From: Gammaproteobacteria bacterium AqS3 | GTDB taxonomy: Bacteria > Pseudomonadota > Gammaproteobacteria > MEIF01 > AqS3 | Reading direction: 5' to 3' | DNA length: 59,811 nucleotides | Assembly: GCA_001750645.1 (NCBI GenBank) | Contig: MEIF01000009.1 | Location: forward strand, 1 to 59,811 | In this document: positions 31,501-40,527 of the stretch, piece after piece | Numbering within the stretch: position 1 is the stretch's first letter | Layout: every line of letters begins with the position of its first letter | The notes under the pieces: model-generated | The model's input: only the letters and a program-made list of their open reading frames with translations | Database searches by the model: none | What the model was told of the DNA's origin: nothing | Program-made: the position numbers and the translations under genes

Positions 31501-33354
31501 GACCGCATGACTGCCGGCGAGGGCGATGATGAGGACGAGAATGAAGGCGAGCACACCCCGCCGAGCGTGGTCCAGGCCACCGAAATGGAGAGCGTGCTGA
31601 CCCTGTGCGAGGCGCGCGCGCTGCCGCAGCGCATGCTCGAATGGCACTACCGCTCGCGCACCCCGTCGCTGATCAGGGTCTCCAACCACGAGTTCTACAA
31701 CGACCGGCTGGTGCTGCCGCCCTCGCCCTATGAAAACGACGAGAACTACGGGCTGATGTGGCACCATGTCAAAAACGGCATTTACACCCGGGGCGGGCGG
31801 CGCAACAACCGGATCGAGGCCGAAGCCATCGCCGATGCGCTCGCCAAACACGCCCGTGAGACTCCTGACTGGTCGGCCGGCGTCGTGACCTTCTCCAGCG
31901 CCCAGCGCAACCTGATGACCGAAGTCCTCGAGCACCGCCGCCGCGAAGACCCGGTGCTCGATGAGTTTCTGCGCGAGGGGCACGAGGAGGACGTCTTTGT
32001 CAAGAACATCGAGAACGTCCAGGGCGACGAGCGCGACTGCATCTTTATTTCGGTCGGCTACGGCCCCGCCGAACCCGGCGGCCGGGTTGCGATGAACTTT
32101 GGCCCCGTCAACAGCGAGGGCGGCGCCCGGCGGCTGAATGTGCTGTTCAGCCGGGCGCGCATCCAGTGCCGCGTGTTCACGTCCTTCGACCCCGGCGATA
32201 TGGGCGAGACCGAAAATGAGGGCGTGAACGTGCTGAAGCGCTTTCTCAACTTCGCCAAGAGCGGCCAGCTGGGACTGGCCGAAGCCACCGGAAAGGGCGC
32301 CGACAGCCCCTTTGAAGAGGATGTCGCCAGAGTCATCCGCAACTTCGGGTATCTGGTCGACCACCAGGTCGGCAGCGCCGGTTTTTTGATCGACCTCGGC
32401 GTGCGGTGCGAATCCAAGCCGGGGCAGTACATGCTGGCAGTCGAGTGCGACGGGGCCACCTACCACAGCAGCCTCTGGGCGCGCGAACGCGACCGCCTGC
32501 GCCAGGGCGTGCTCGAACATCTGGGCTGGTCTTTTCATCGTATATGGAGCACCGACTGGTTCCACCGCAGAAATGAGGAGGTTGCGCGGCTCGGCGATGC
32601 CCTGGAGACTGCCCGAAATCGCGTGCTGGCAGGGGTTCGCCCCGGCGGCAGCAACCAGGCGACACCCGCAGGGGATGACGACGACGGGGATGACGACGGG
32701 GACGGGGGCGGGGGCTCAGACGATGATGGCGGCGGTCATCCAAGCGGCGGCGGCAGCGACGACCCAGGCTCTGCACCGGATGCACATTTGGCCCTGCCCG
32801 AGTCACGGATAGAGGTGGTTCCCTACTGCAGGTTTGAACTGACCATTCGGGATATTCAGAATGTCGGCAACATCCTGCATCTCCCGGATCCATACGCATT
32901 CAAGCCCGGCCATTGGAAGGGCATCATCAGGGAAATCGTCCGAATCGAAGGCCCCATGCACCAAGACGAAATCGCCCAGCGAATCGGAGCGGCCTTTGGC
33001 ATGAACACCACCTCAAAACTGCGCAAAGCAACCGCTGAGGCGCTCAGAAAAGCCCGGGGTTCTGATGCCGGCGACGGGGCGCTGGTCAATGAGGATGCGT
33101 TCTGGATGACCGAGGGACAGCAGAACAGCCCGCCCATCCGAGACCGCAGCGGGGCCAGTGGAAGCATCCGCAAGGGCGGCATGATCCCGCCCGTCGAAAT
33201 CCGCAAAGCCGCCCGGGAAATCGTCCAAGAATCGGGCGGCATGCCGCCCGAAGAACTGGCCGGCGAGGTCATCTCACTGCTCGGCTTCAAGCGCAGAAGC
33301 GACAATCTCGTTAGTGCAGTGCTGCCGCACTTGCCTTCAGTTGACAGAAATTAA
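28564..33354 (+). CDS. DUF4011 - SF1 helicase - Vsr-like nuclease protein (Hhe-type defence candidate)
   Basis: A 1,596-residue protein. The N-terminus (GARRHLVNTGTRNPLVHFNLQ, then IEVINERSEDLYEIL-like sequence) fits DUF4011. Walker A is GPPGTGKSQTITN (residue about 322), Walker B LLVIDEASQVRPADALG (about 940), followed by VVGDQKQLPPTSFF, the WHYRSR motif and VQGDERD/LFSRAR: a superfamily 1 helicase. Residues about 1250-1340 form a Vsr/DUF559-like nuclease (CDGATYHSSLWARERDRLRQGVLEHLGW, FHRIWSTDWF). A Gly/Asp-rich linker leads to a C-terminal DUF3320-like/winged-helix part. This domain order is that of the single-gene antiphage protein reported as Hhe; here that role is inferred. It lies at the edge of the accessory island. 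Confidence 0.82.
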   Translation: MNGEAAHEDLNALLEGARRHLVNTGTRNPLVHFNLQRRRLNSLEVINERSEDLYEILHRKEKPMLFKAMGGDQDADPDEVSLEGRGEAFDESRYTDSHIETPLGPEGLQKSLLRLAREARTAEEEQGINILYLALGFLTWYEDANSSVERTAPLVLLPVELDRKARGNKFRLRARLDDLSTNLSLRERLSEMSVSLPAIEDGGDFSPEAYFDEVREAVESKSRWSVSDDTIRLGFFSFAKLLMLNDLKPENWPDGEMPDNPLLQTLLTGGAPEEPPPALFASPDDRLDALLDPADIIQVVDADASQTKVIEEVRQGSNLVVQGPPGTGKSQTITNLIAAAVHDGKTVLFMAEKMAALKVVQNRLERCGLGEAVLELHSNKANKKDFFGSLRRTLTAAARSLEAPADTIDELRKVRDALNAHSNALHEPVPGCHYAAYEPLTELMQLLQSGARPPAIDQTGLEHLTRDQVRMTLAAIDRYVDAVRRFGPRPEHPYFGCRQLSLQPTDLNRLSGALKTAQDAIRQLRETLNDAESGIDECETPGTLGAAERRTEALTLLNSPPVQIEQWLETVCTHAGEPRFVEAIEIAQAWCIQREALLEWCIDGAWAEPLTGVRTALARGVESFWARLLSGECRRARRTLTGLMRSAEQLSPAEQLERVDALIAGRGAEKTFEDEAGYLRQVLGGGWRGTSTPFAAITEVLHWYVQLASWDVSAPTEALLSLAASGIPEEHLRTLRSRTADARAGLEDVLRPLEWSGLNEGALEQAPLAEMLARVGAMEGRYPEWTQLERGAHALGEQGQGELLGRIDAGELELDQVQTEFRYALAEARWNHALRQIPQLLELADIDRHQLVRQFQQLGERFFSDTQARVLNKHLEQVPTGDAGQMGLLRGEMARKRGHKPVRRLIREAGEMIQRLKPVFMMSPISIAQFLPRGTLTFDLLVIDEASQVRPADALGAIIRARQIVVVGDQKQLPPTSFFDRMTAGEGDDEDENEGEHTPPSVVQATEMESVLTLCEARALPQRMLEWHYRSRTPSLIRVSNHEFYNDRLVLPPSPYENDENYGLMWHHVKNGIYTRGGRRNNRIEAEAIADALAKHARETPDWSAGVVTFSSAQRNLMTEVLEHRRREDPVLDEFLREGHEEDVFVKNIENVQGDERDCIFISVGYGPAEPGGRVAMNFGPVNSEGGARRLNVLFSRARIQCRVFTSFDPGDMGETENEGVNVLKRFLNFAKSGQLGLAEATGKGADSPFEEDVARVIRNFGYLVDHQVGSAGFLIDLGVRCESKPGQYMLAVECDGATYHSSLWARERDRLRQGVLEHLGWSFHRIWSTDWFHRRNEEVARLGDALETARNRVLAGVRPGGSNQATPAGDDDDGDDDGDGGGGSDDDGGGHPSGGGSDDPGSAPDAHLALPESRIEVVPYCRFELTIRDIQNVGNILHLPDPYAFKPGHWKGIIREIVRIEGPMHQDEIAQRIGAAFGMNTTSKLRKATAEALRKARGSDAGDGALVNEDAFWMTEGQQNSPPIRDRSGASGSIRKGGMIPPVEIRKAAREIVQESGGMPPEELAGEVISLLGFKRRSDNLVSAVLPHLPSVDRN

Positions 33355-33383
33355 GTTTCAGTTCTTTTTGATCCGGACGAGAC

Positions 33384-33411
33384 AAAAAATCTGAAGGGCT
33401 CATCCAGCCCT
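33384..33411 (-). terminator. Intrinsic terminator of the lipoprotein gene
   Basis: On the minus strand AGGGCT-GGATG-AGCCCT is followed within four bases by a run of six T, 20 bases after the stop at 33431. Confidence 0.6.
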
Positions 33412-33430
33412 GCTCTGCCTATAGACCCTA

Positions 33431-34153
33431 TCAGTTCTTCTTAGGGACGCTCTCTTTTTCGCCCCATTTCAAGTTGGCTTGGATGAGCGTTCTTTGGTAG
33501 ATGCCATCATAGTAGCTTGCCTCAGCCAAATTTATGGCTTCCTTGGCCAATTCCTCTAAAGATTTTGCAAGCACCTCATTAAATTCCTGTTCGTTCATAC
33601 GACGCCAGTATCTAGAGTTCATTTCGTTTGCTGTCATAACTAATATAGATGGTTGAAATATTGCAGAAAAGAAAGACGCCATCCCCACTGAAGTCATCAC
33701 CTCATCAACGACCATGTGATTGCAAATTTTTTCTGACAAATCTTTTTTTGAGCTTGCTGCCTTCCGATGAGCGCAAACTCTCAAGTAGTGCAGCACACTT
33801 TCTATTTCTGAATTTTCTTCAGTCTCTTGCTGCATTGCCTCATGATATGGATACCCCTCCTTGGAAACCAGCTTGCAATTGATCCTGAATTCAGACAGAG
33901 TAAACGGCTCCTTATCCCATTTCATCTGCTCATTCACATCGGTCTGAGCCAGATGCTGAAAACGGAAATCGCACAACCCTCCCCAGACCACTCCTTTGTT
34001 TGCACTGCCTGTGGAGTTCTCTTCAGCAAACTTTTCCAGTGCATCTATATAGCTGCCAGATTTGTTTTCATTACCTCCCGACCAACACCCAGCCAGCATT
34101 GTCAAAAGCAGCACTGTGCAGATCTCAGCAAGCCTATATTTTGATCCAGTCAT
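33431..34153 (-). CDS. Lipoprotein of unknown function
   Basis: A 240-residue protein with a lipoprotein signal peptide: hydrophobic core ICTVLLLTM and lipobox LAGC with Cys23. The mature part is Glu/Lys-rich and helical with four further cysteines (GLCDFRF, INCKLV, RVCAHRK, KICNHM) that could form disulfides. No family recognised. A strong GGGAGG ribosome-binding site precedes the ATG. It is 45 bases downstream of the GHKL ATPase gene on the same strand and probably shares its transcript; the region is clearly AT-richer than the flanking core genes. Confidence 0.68.
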   Translation of the reverse strand: MTGSKYRLAEICTVLLLTMLAGCWSGGNENKSGSYIDALEKFAEENSTGSANKGVVWGGLCDFRFQHLAQTDVNEQMKWDKEPFTLSEFRINCKLVSKEGYPYHEAMQQETEENSEIESVLHYLRVCAHRKAASSKKDLSEKICNHMVVDEVMTSVGMASFFSAIFQPSILVMTANEMNSRYWRRMNEQEFNEVLAKSLEELAKEAINLAEASYYDGIYQRTLIQANLKWGEKESVPKKN

Positions 34154-34198
34154 TATTTCTCCCTCCCGGAATATAAATAAATTAATCCAAGCTTCACC

Positions 34199-36604
34199 TC
34201 AGGCCTCCCGCAAAATCGATTTGCCTTCCCCCAGCTTTTCGATTAGCGTCACGATATATGCAGCGACAGCACCGGAAGCGACATAAAGAGCTTCTTCACC
34301 CCATTCGACATTTGAGTCTTGATTTTGATCTTCGTCATACACCATGCGCTTATACATCGCGAGCGTCAGAATCCCCACGCCAAGCCTATAGCGACTTCTG
34401 ATTAACTCACGGCTGTTCTCATCCTTTTCCAGCATGACCAGGCGCTTCAGATATTTGTTATCCATATTGACGTATACGGTGAATTTATTGTCTTGGCTGG
34501 CCACATATCCTCCGCTCTCATCATTGAAGCCATATTTATCCCAACTGTCCTTTTGAACAGATTCAATTTTAGGGAAATCCTTGCTCAGATCATCCTGATT
34601 TCCAACACCCGATCTTGTTCCGGCAGGATTCGTCTGTGGTTTTTCAGCCCCGGTAATAATGACTTTTAAATCAAACATTAAGGGTTCTGCTCGATCCGGA
34701 TTATTGTCTTGAAAACCGAAGCGAACATTTATTTCATCCCCCGCATTAGCGTTTTTAGGGGGCTCTATCTTGATATGCAGCCTTCCGTTGCGGAGATAAC
34801 AGCTATTAGGCAACTCCGAGGCTTCAGGACTCAACAATGTGCCAGGGTCAGCGACTCGAGATAAGTATTCATTTTCAGCGTCAGTTTTACACTCAATTCT
34901 TCGATAATTCCTCATTGGAAGCTCTTTGGCATTATTACCGTCCAAGCCGGTCGGAGTGAGATAGGTCGGAAACTTTCTGCCTTGATATTCGCCTTCTCTT
35001 CCGGAGGCTTGAGTTGGATCAGAAAACGCACCCCCCATGTTAAAGAGCTCCTTTAGTTCCGGGCTGTTTTTCGCCAGCTCCTCCAAAACATTCTTCTCCT
35101 CTTCATTTATTGTCTCCTCTATCCGCGCAACTTTAATTTTCCTGGCAAAATCTCTTAATCTTCCATCATCTTTTAACTTGTCAGCTATTAATGTGCGCAG
35201 TTCTCTAGAGAGTCTATTGTTAGACATTCTTTCGCGATCCGGCTTAAATATGGATGAGCGAGCAGTGGGGTCCATGCCATTGCAATTGATCTGCACGATC
35301 AAATGATTGCGAAGATCGTCCAGACTCGCCCTCCTTAAAAAGCTTGCTCTTTCCTTTGCCTGGGTTTGGCCGTTTATGGTGTAGAAAAATCGATGAGGCT
35401 GAGTCCTTAACTGATGCTTCATTTTTTCGAGCCCATAATAAAAAATCTCAATATTTCCCAAATCTGGATTCTCCTTGGACACGATAATTTCACTCATCGA
35501 ACTAACTGAGAAATCATCATCATCCTCTACTTTCTCTTTCTCACCCAAAATAACTTTCATGCCTGAAAAAGTGATTGCACTGATGCCCTCGGCACGCATG
35601 GGGCCTTTATCCTCTAATGGCTCTGCATCAAAATCATAAATGCGCAAAGGCAGTGCACAATCAATCAAGCTGGTGGTGAGCCCATCGTACAGTCCAAAGA
35701 AAACACGGGAATCATCTATGTCATATTCATACAGCTTCACAACACTGCCGCCCTGATTCATTCGACCTATATCGGCATTCTCTGAGAACGGCTGAATCAA
35801 ATCAGCCTTGAAGTGCGGAATGATTCCATCCGGACAAAAATATTCTGCCACGGGCAAAACCTCTCCCGCATAAGCCCCTCTAACCCGAATGAGTGTCCAA
35901 CCCCATAGACCATCAGAGTCTGGCAGAGACCTTTTTGACAAAATAAACTTATAGAGACCTTTTGTGATGTCGGAACGAGTGCAAAAAACAATAGATCCCG
36001 TGCTGCCCATATTGAATCGCCCCTGGACAAATGGAATGCCTTCTTTATTCTTCTCCCCCAAAGACAGGAAAGTGTTCTCAAAATTGGTGTGATTTTGACC
36101 CTCTCCATAATCTACGATAGTGTAATTCGGATATTTTGATCTTTTGGTCGGACGCTTAACTCCTATCACAATTGCCTCTTCAGCTATTTTTGTTCTTTGA
36201 GTTGGGCTTAAGTTAGAGAGCTTTCCTTCAATTACGCCCTTGTAAAACCGATTGACCGCCTCAGCCATATTCTGGGGAGCATCAGGAGAGTCAGGCTTGA
36301 CCCTATTTTCAGCTGCCTTTCGCATCAAAATGGCATCGATTGAATTGATAATCAGTTCCGCCAATGCCCCCACCGGCTCGCTGGTCTGAACCCCGATGCG
36401 ATCCCAGTTCTTCTCCGCCCTGCCATAAGGCTTCCAGTTTTCCGGATTATCAAAATCGGGATGACTTTGGAGAGCAGCATCAACTTCCTCAGTCTTATTG
36501 GCTTTCAAAAAGTCTTTTGCAATACTCTCGGATAAATCGGTGTTGGAGAAATCAGAACCCATCGTCTCCCCCGAGGATGCGATGCCCATAAGCATAGCAC
36601 CCAT
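34199..36604 (-). CDS. GHKL (Hsp90/MutL-like) ATPase of unknown function
   Basis: A protein of about 801 residues with an N-terminal GHKL ATP-binding fold: N-box ALAELIINSIDAIL (residues 80-93, Glu83 and Asn87), G1 box IVDYGEGQ (163-170), lid SLGEKNK, G2 box GRFNMGSTGSIVF (195-207). A transducer-like region follows, with an Arg/Lys loop in SIFKPDRERMS near residue 470. The C-terminal half is of no recognised family. The layout resembles MORC/Hsp90-type ATPases found in conflict islands rather than chromosomal HtpG. Two starts have good ribosome-binding sites: ATG 36604 (GGAGG) and ATG 36562 (GGGGGAG). Neighbours are a lipoprotein and a PD-(D/E)XK protein; a defence role is inference. Confidence 0.72.
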   Translation of the reverse strand: MGAMLMGIASSGETMGSDFSNTDLSESIAKDFLKANKTEEVDAALQSHPDFDNPENWKPYGRAEKNWDRIGVQTSEPVGALAELIINSIDAILMRKAAENRVKPDSPDAPQNMAEAVNRFYKGVIEGKLSNLSPTQRTKIAEEAIVIGVKRPTKRSKYPNYTIVDYGEGQNHTNFENTFLSLGEKNKEGIPFVQGRFNMGSTGSIVFCTRSDITKGLYKFILSKRSLPDSDGLWGWTLIRVRGAYAGEVLPVAEYFCPDGIIPHFKADLIQPFSENADIGRMNQGGSVVKLYEYDIDDSRVFFGLYDGLTTSLIDCALPLRIYDFDAEPLEDKGPMRAEGISAITFSGMKVILGEKEKVEDDDDFSVSSMSEIIVSKENPDLGNIEIFYYGLEKMKHQLRTQPHRFFYTINGQTQAKERASFLRRASLDDLRNHLIVQINCNGMDPTARSSIFKPDRERMSNNRLSRELRTLIADKLKDDGRLRDFARKIKVARIEETINEEEKNVLEELAKNSPELKELFNMGGAFSDPTQASGREGEYQGRKFPTYLTPTGLDGNNAKELPMRNYRRIECKTDAENEYLSRVADPGTLLSPEASELPNSCYLRNGRLHIKIEPPKNANAGDEINVRFGFQDNNPDRAEPLMFDLKVIITGAEKPQTNPAGTRSGVGNQDDLSKDFPKIESVQKDSWDKYGFNDESGGYVASQDNKFTVYVNMDNKYLKRLVMLEKDENSRELIRSRYRLGVGILTLAMYKRMVYDEDQNQDSNVEWGEEALYVASGAVAAYIVTLIEKLGEGKSILREA

Positions 36605-36747
36605 GACCTCCCCCGCTCATCCTGTCCCTGAGCGCAGAGACCCAAACCCCGCATGCTACGGCCCGTGAGGCGCCGCTTTATTGCTTGATTTGATCCCGGC
36701 TTATTCCTTTCTCTAGGCAGGCCAGTCAGCTGTTTCAATCAAAGCCA

Positions 36748-38193
36748 TCAAGACCCATCATCCTTGATTTCAGGCACCTCGGACTCCTCAGAATGTCCGT
36801 CGCCCGCCTCTTTGTCAAGCGTGTCAAGCACCCTGCCCAGAACAGTTCCTCGATTTTCCGACGGCTGCTGCGATGCAGGACGCTCGCTTTCGGCTGCCTT
36901 GATTTTTGGCGGGGAGGGCTTCCACTGCTTCAACCCCTGAACCACCTGACGATAAAAGCGCAGCACCTCGTCCTCGGTGATTTCGGGCAACCCGCTTCTG
37001 CTTTTGAGCTTGCCAACTCCCAGATCAATGACACGCACCAGCCTCACTGCGGTCGGAGGCTCTCTGAGATTGTCAGGCAGCAGCCGATCAAATTCCTCAT
37101 CGTCGAGGGCGGCGCGAATGGGCAGCGATGTGGATGGCACCCGTCCCGGCCAATCCACATAAATCGTCAGGTCATCGCCTTCAAAACTCTTGATCTGCTT
37201 GAGAACAAAATTAATGGCGGTGCGCTGCCGGATGCCCTCTTTTTTAGGGGCGGCCATCGAAATGCTGAGATCTATTGTTTTTCGCAGAAAGCTGACCGAC
37301 AGATTCAGCTTTCCCGCTGCGTTTGGGATGACCAGAGCGGCATTCAATTCCTGAGCCTGCATCACTTCGTTAATGTTGTCGGCCAAGCGCGCCGCAGGAT
37401 CAGCCGCGTGCTTGCGAGACATGGCCGCAGTGCAGTTCTCTCCCAGAGCCAGAGACAGCCTTATGGATAGATAGCGAAGCAGCTGAAGCCAGTCTGAAAC
37501 CGCCTCGGCAACCGACTCATCATTTTTTCCCAGCGGTGCATTCTGGTGAACACGCTCCACGACTCCACGCCAACCGCCCGACATTCGAACACCCGAAATG
37601 ATGCCCGCAGCATCATTTTGCAAATATCTCACCAGCTCTTTGAGAATGAAAACCTGTTCAGGGTCGGTGAAATTTTTTCGCTCAATAAGCAGCAGCGCCC
37701 GACTTATCAGACTCAGCCAACTGAAATGGAATAGCTGCACTTTGCGCGTCTTGGCCTTGTTGACCTTGACGGGATGATGCGAAGGCAAGGCTGCGAACTG
37801 GTTTCCGATGGTGATCACAGCGTCAAACCCCTGCTCCCTGGCAATGTCCAGGTAAGCTTCAACCTGTTCAGCGGTCAGCTCGGAGCGCGCCACTTTGGTC
37901 TCAACCAATGCAGCCCATTCCCTTCCGCCGCTGGACACTGAAATCAGTCCATCAGGGCGCAGGTTCGCGTTGTTCCCCTTAAACTCCACCTCGGCGAAAC
38001 AATCCACCTTCGCCCTCTTGCCGATGGGTGCCCCCACATCAGCCAGCACCGCCCTTGCAAAATCAGGGACAACAGCAAAGGTCGCCAGCAATATCGAAGT
38101 GGCACGTTCCTCTCTGCGCGATTCAGACAATGCAGGGAACAAGCTCGCCGACCGCCCCTTTGCCATGCCGGATTTAATTTTTTCAATGTCCAT
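36748..38193 (-). CDS. PD-(D/E)XK nuclease-like protein
   Basis: A 481-residue protein. Residues 60-120 fit a PD-(D/E)XK core: VDCFAEVEFKG, then RPDGLI with Asp81, ALVETKV with Glu98-x-Lys100, and TAEQVEAYLDIAREQGFDAVITI, the helix carrying a conserved Gln/Glu pair. The remaining 350 residues are not recognised; the C-terminal 60 are charged and low-complexity. Its composition is between that of the core and the most AT-rich island genes. A CRP-type operator and -10 lie about 110-150 bases upstream. Substrate unknown. Confidence 0.68.
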   Translation of the reverse strand: MDIEKIKSGMAKGRSASLFPALSESRREERATSILLATFAVVPDFARAVLADVGAPIGKRAKVDCFAEVEFKGNNANLRPDGLISVSSGGREWAALVETKVARSELTAEQVEAYLDIAREQGFDAVITIGNQFAALPSHHPVKVNKAKTRKVQLFHFSWLSLISRALLLIERKNFTDPEQVFILKELVRYLQNDAAGIISGVRMSGGWRGVVERVHQNAPLGKNDESVAEAVSDWLQLLRYLSIRLSLALGENCTAAMSRKHAADPAARLADNINEVMQAQELNAALVIPNAAGKLNLSVSFLRKTIDLSISMAAPKKEGIRQRTAINFVLKQIKSFEGDDLTIYVDWPGRVPSTSLPIRAALDDEEFDRLLPDNLREPPTAVRLVRVIDLGVGKLKSRSGLPEITEDEVLRFYRQVVQGLKQWKPSPPKIKAAESERPASQQPSENRGTVLGRVLDTLDKEAGDGHSEESEVPEIKDDGS

Positions 38194-38251
38194 GATTTAA
38201 TCTCCTGATTGTGAAAAGATGGATATCAGCCCTCGCTTATCAGACTTTTTC

Positions 38252-38420
38252 ACACGCCTGAATGAGTGGCCGGATGTGCCGCCTTGATGGACAGCGGGAG
38301 AATATTAGGGGTCTCTGGCACAGGAGACTGTGATCCGGATCACACCCAAACCGCTGTGCTCTGCAGGGGACGCTCCAGGGCTGAGCGCCAGTCTCCGAGC
38401 GGTCTATACAGCGTCGGTTC
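38252..38420 (+). repeat. Long imperfect repeat, copy A
   Basis: Roughly 160 bases that align with 43436-43600 in the same orientation, including the CRP-type palindrome. On the plus strand both can be read as VIRITPK-x-LCSAG-xx-P-x-L-xx-SL-x-AVYTAS. The gap 38194-38594 holds this repeat; a plus-strand frame (38330-38605, GTG start) spans it, but I do not call it a gene. Confidence 0.65.
38302..38344 (-). promoter_or_regulatory. CRP-type class II promoter upstream of the PD-(D/E)XK gene
   Basis: The perfect palindrome TGTGATCCGGATCACA (38329-38344) is followed on the minus strand by TAATAT (38302-38307), centre-to-centre distance 32 bases, placing the operator near -41. The copy upstream of the third ImmA/IrrE gene has the same geometry. 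Confidence 0.55.
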
Positions 38421-38594
38421 TGGGTGAGGCCGGCTTGATTCCACTTCCTAAATCACGTCCAGGTCGCCGCAGAGTCGCAGATATCGAGTTCAGCCAAACA
38501 GCGACGCCACAAACAATGAACCTAGGCTCTATCTCTATCGATTCAGAAGATTCAATCGCAATTTCACCAGAAGAAGCCCAAAATGAAGAATTTT

Positions 38595-39848
38595 CTAAAA
38601 ATTGAACTGATTGATCAGCTGCTCTTCCCAATCCTCATCCAAGTCCAGAGCACCGGGAGCCGCCTCGTCATAAAAAGCCTGGCGATGCAGATGAATATTG
38701 ATGCGAGCCGCTACATTTTTTGGGGCCGTGGTCACGCCCAACTTTTGGTGAAAGGGGTAGCGGGAGGCCGATCTCAGAATCATGTCTTCACCCCATATTC
38801 CCAGATTGCCGCACCAAACGCCTGCATTTCCAACCATTTTCGCCGCCGCTTCATGAAAACCCCAATTTTCATTCTTATTTCGGGCGACATACCAGGCATC
38901 CGCTGTCGGATAGTCAATTCTGGGCGGTTGATTTTGTGCAATTTGCCCGGTGCCTCTGGGGCGGGTGCTGCCCCAATCTCCATAAATCAGTCTCGGCTGC
39001 CCCAATTGAACAAGCTCTTGTACTTGGGCATTTTTGCTGGAATGGGCAACGCGCCCCATTCCATCAGACTTGAGTTCCGTCTGGCTGCCATAGCTGACAT
39101 CGCTGTTGGCAACCTGAGCTTCATAACTTTTTTTCACAAGACTCAAACTTAAGTCCGCTTTCAAATTCTGAAAGAGACTTCGATTGGAAAACGGAACCCT
39201 TGTGATGCCCTGCATCGACGAAAATGCCTTGGGCCATGAAGTACACGATATGACTATGGGAACATCAGGGTCGATATTCGGTGAGATAATGGAAATCAGC
39301 AGATCTCTGAACCAGGATTCCAGCTGGAAAGAATCCTCCGTCCATCCTCCCTCTAAAAAAATAACGAGTTTGCTTGGATCAAACTTCGACAACAAATTAA
39401 GGATTGCAACCATGTTTAATGGGGGAAAATCTCTGAGGATTCTGAAACAATATGTGCGACCCATCGTCTCGTAAACTTTGATTTGATTTTCAATATCTTG
39501 GATGGATTGAGCTTCCGTTTGCAGACAAGGCATGATCCATTCGCTTTGCTCTATGAGGGACGTCCAGCTGGAAAGGCCGTTATCAGAGACATTCAAGTTA
39601 ACAAACCCGCTTTGCGCCTTATTTACCGGGCTGTAATGCCGATCAATATCCAAGAAATAGCGCCTCTGATGATAGGCCCGTTCAATTATTTCAAGCGACC
39701 TGCTGAGATGCACAGGCTTTGCCCGCTGAGGAAATAAAAAGCATGGCGTCATGCGACCCTTTGTCACTTTCGGCAGATGCCTGACGGCCATTACTCCGCT
39801 GGATTGGAGCGGCAGCGTCGGGACGTATTGCATTCGATCAAATGACAT
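38595..39848 (-). CDS. Beta-family protein, copy 1
   Basis: A 417-residue protein of the Beta_protein-type family often carried by prophages and islands. Hallmarks: YVPTLPLQSSGVMAVRHLPKVTKGRMTPCFLF at the N-terminus, YFLDIDRHY, LVIFLEGGW, IYGDWGSTRPR, PRIDYPTADAWYVARN and the C-terminal LHRQAFYDE. Compared with copy 2 (40528-41631) it has an extra ~45 residues before the IYGDWGS block. It follows its ImmA/IrrE partner by six bases. Biochemical function unknown; the constant pairing suggests a toxin/antitoxin-like or phage-sensing module. Confidence 0.72.
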   Translation of the reverse strand: MSFDRMQYVPTLPLQSSGVMAVRHLPKVTKGRMTPCFLFPQRAKPVHLSRSLEIIERAYHQRRYFLDIDRHYSPVNKAQSGFVNLNVSDNGLSSWTSLIEQSEWIMPCLQTEAQSIQDIENQIKVYETMGRTYCFRILRDFPPLNMVAILNLLSKFDPSKLVIFLEGGWTEDSFQLESWFRDLLISIISPNIDPDVPIVISCTSWPKAFSSMQGITRVPFSNRSLFQNLKADLSLSLVKKSYEAQVANSDVSYGSQTELKSDGMGRVAHSSKNAQVQELVQLGQPRLIYGDWGSTRPRGTGQIAQNQPPRIDYPTADAWYVARNKNENWGFHEAAAKMVGNAGVWCGNLGIWGEDMILRSASRYPFHQKLGVTTAPKNVAARINIHLHRQAFYDEAAPGALDLDEDWEEQLINQFNF

Positions 39849-39854
39849 GCAACA

Positions 39855-40373
39855 TCAAGCTCGCAAAAACTTGAGTTTTTTCAGATACGCCTTCATCAAT
39901 GAATGAGAAACCTGAAAATTTGCAGCCATCTGTTCTGACAATTCACCCTCTGGAACTTGGGACTTGAGTTTGGAAAATTCTCTCCTAATTAATTCGGCCG
40001 GCAATAAGATGCTGAAGGCCAGACGGATGGTTTCACGCTTATTCTGGCCGGGCACCCTGGCTCGATATAGGACGCCCTCTTGAATTCCATCCGGTGAATG
40101 TTCAATGAAATCCCGATGCAGAAAATAATGCGCCAACTCGTGGGCAATTGTGAAGCGCTGGCGCTCAAATGATTCATCTCGGTTGACGCGGATGACATAT
40201 TGGTTTCCTTCCTTCTTGATCTGACCAGAAATGCCCATCGGCAGCCCGCTCATCGTAACAGCGATGCCCAACTCTCTCGCAATCTCCCCGAGTCTGATAG
40301 GCGTGTCTGACAAATGTCTCTCTAGGATTTCACGGTGCTCTGGGTCCAGGCTGGTCATTTGCACTGAAGCCAT
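39855..40373 (-). CDS. ImmA/IrrE-family metallopeptidase, copy 1
   Basis: A 172-residue zinc metallopeptidase-like protein. RFTIAHELAHYFLHRD carries the HExxH motif (His78, Glu79, His82), and Glu114 in RETIRLAFSILLP is the candidate third ligand. ImmA/IrrE peptidases cleave or inactivate DNA-binding repressors in mobile elements and stress regulation. No XRE-type repressor gene is adjacent; instead it is paired with a Beta-family gene. Closely similar to the copies at 41638 and 42874. Confidence 0.82.
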   Translation of the reverse strand: MASVQMTSLDPEHREILERHLSDTPIRLGEIARELGIAVTMSGLPMGISGQIKKEGNQYVIRVNRDESFERQRFTIAHELAHYFLHRDFIEHSPDGIQEGVLYRARVPGQNKRETIRLAFSILLPAELIRREFSKLKSQVPEGELSEQMAANFQVSHSLMKAYLKKLKFLRA

Positions 40374-40527
40374 GAGTCAGTCCCCTATTGTATTCTCATC
40401 ATCTTCAGTCTATAGACTCATCCGGGCAGCGCCTCCCCAAACAATGGGCTTGGACTCTATCAACAAGGAAGATCAACCCCAAGTTCACCGGGGAAAAACA
40501 AAATTCAAAATACAGGCCATTAATCGG

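Noticed and set aside
28357-32565. Very long minus-strand open frame opposite the helicase gene
   Set aside because: It is a GC-rich antisense frame; the plus-strand frame carries all recognisable motifs. The same applies to long antisense frames over gltB, the MATE gene and the ilvE/waaF region.
38330-38605. 91-codon plus-strand gene over repeat copy A
   Set aside because: The first third is conserved with copy B, but the rest is not and it runs into the Beta gene; kept as a finding rather than a gene.
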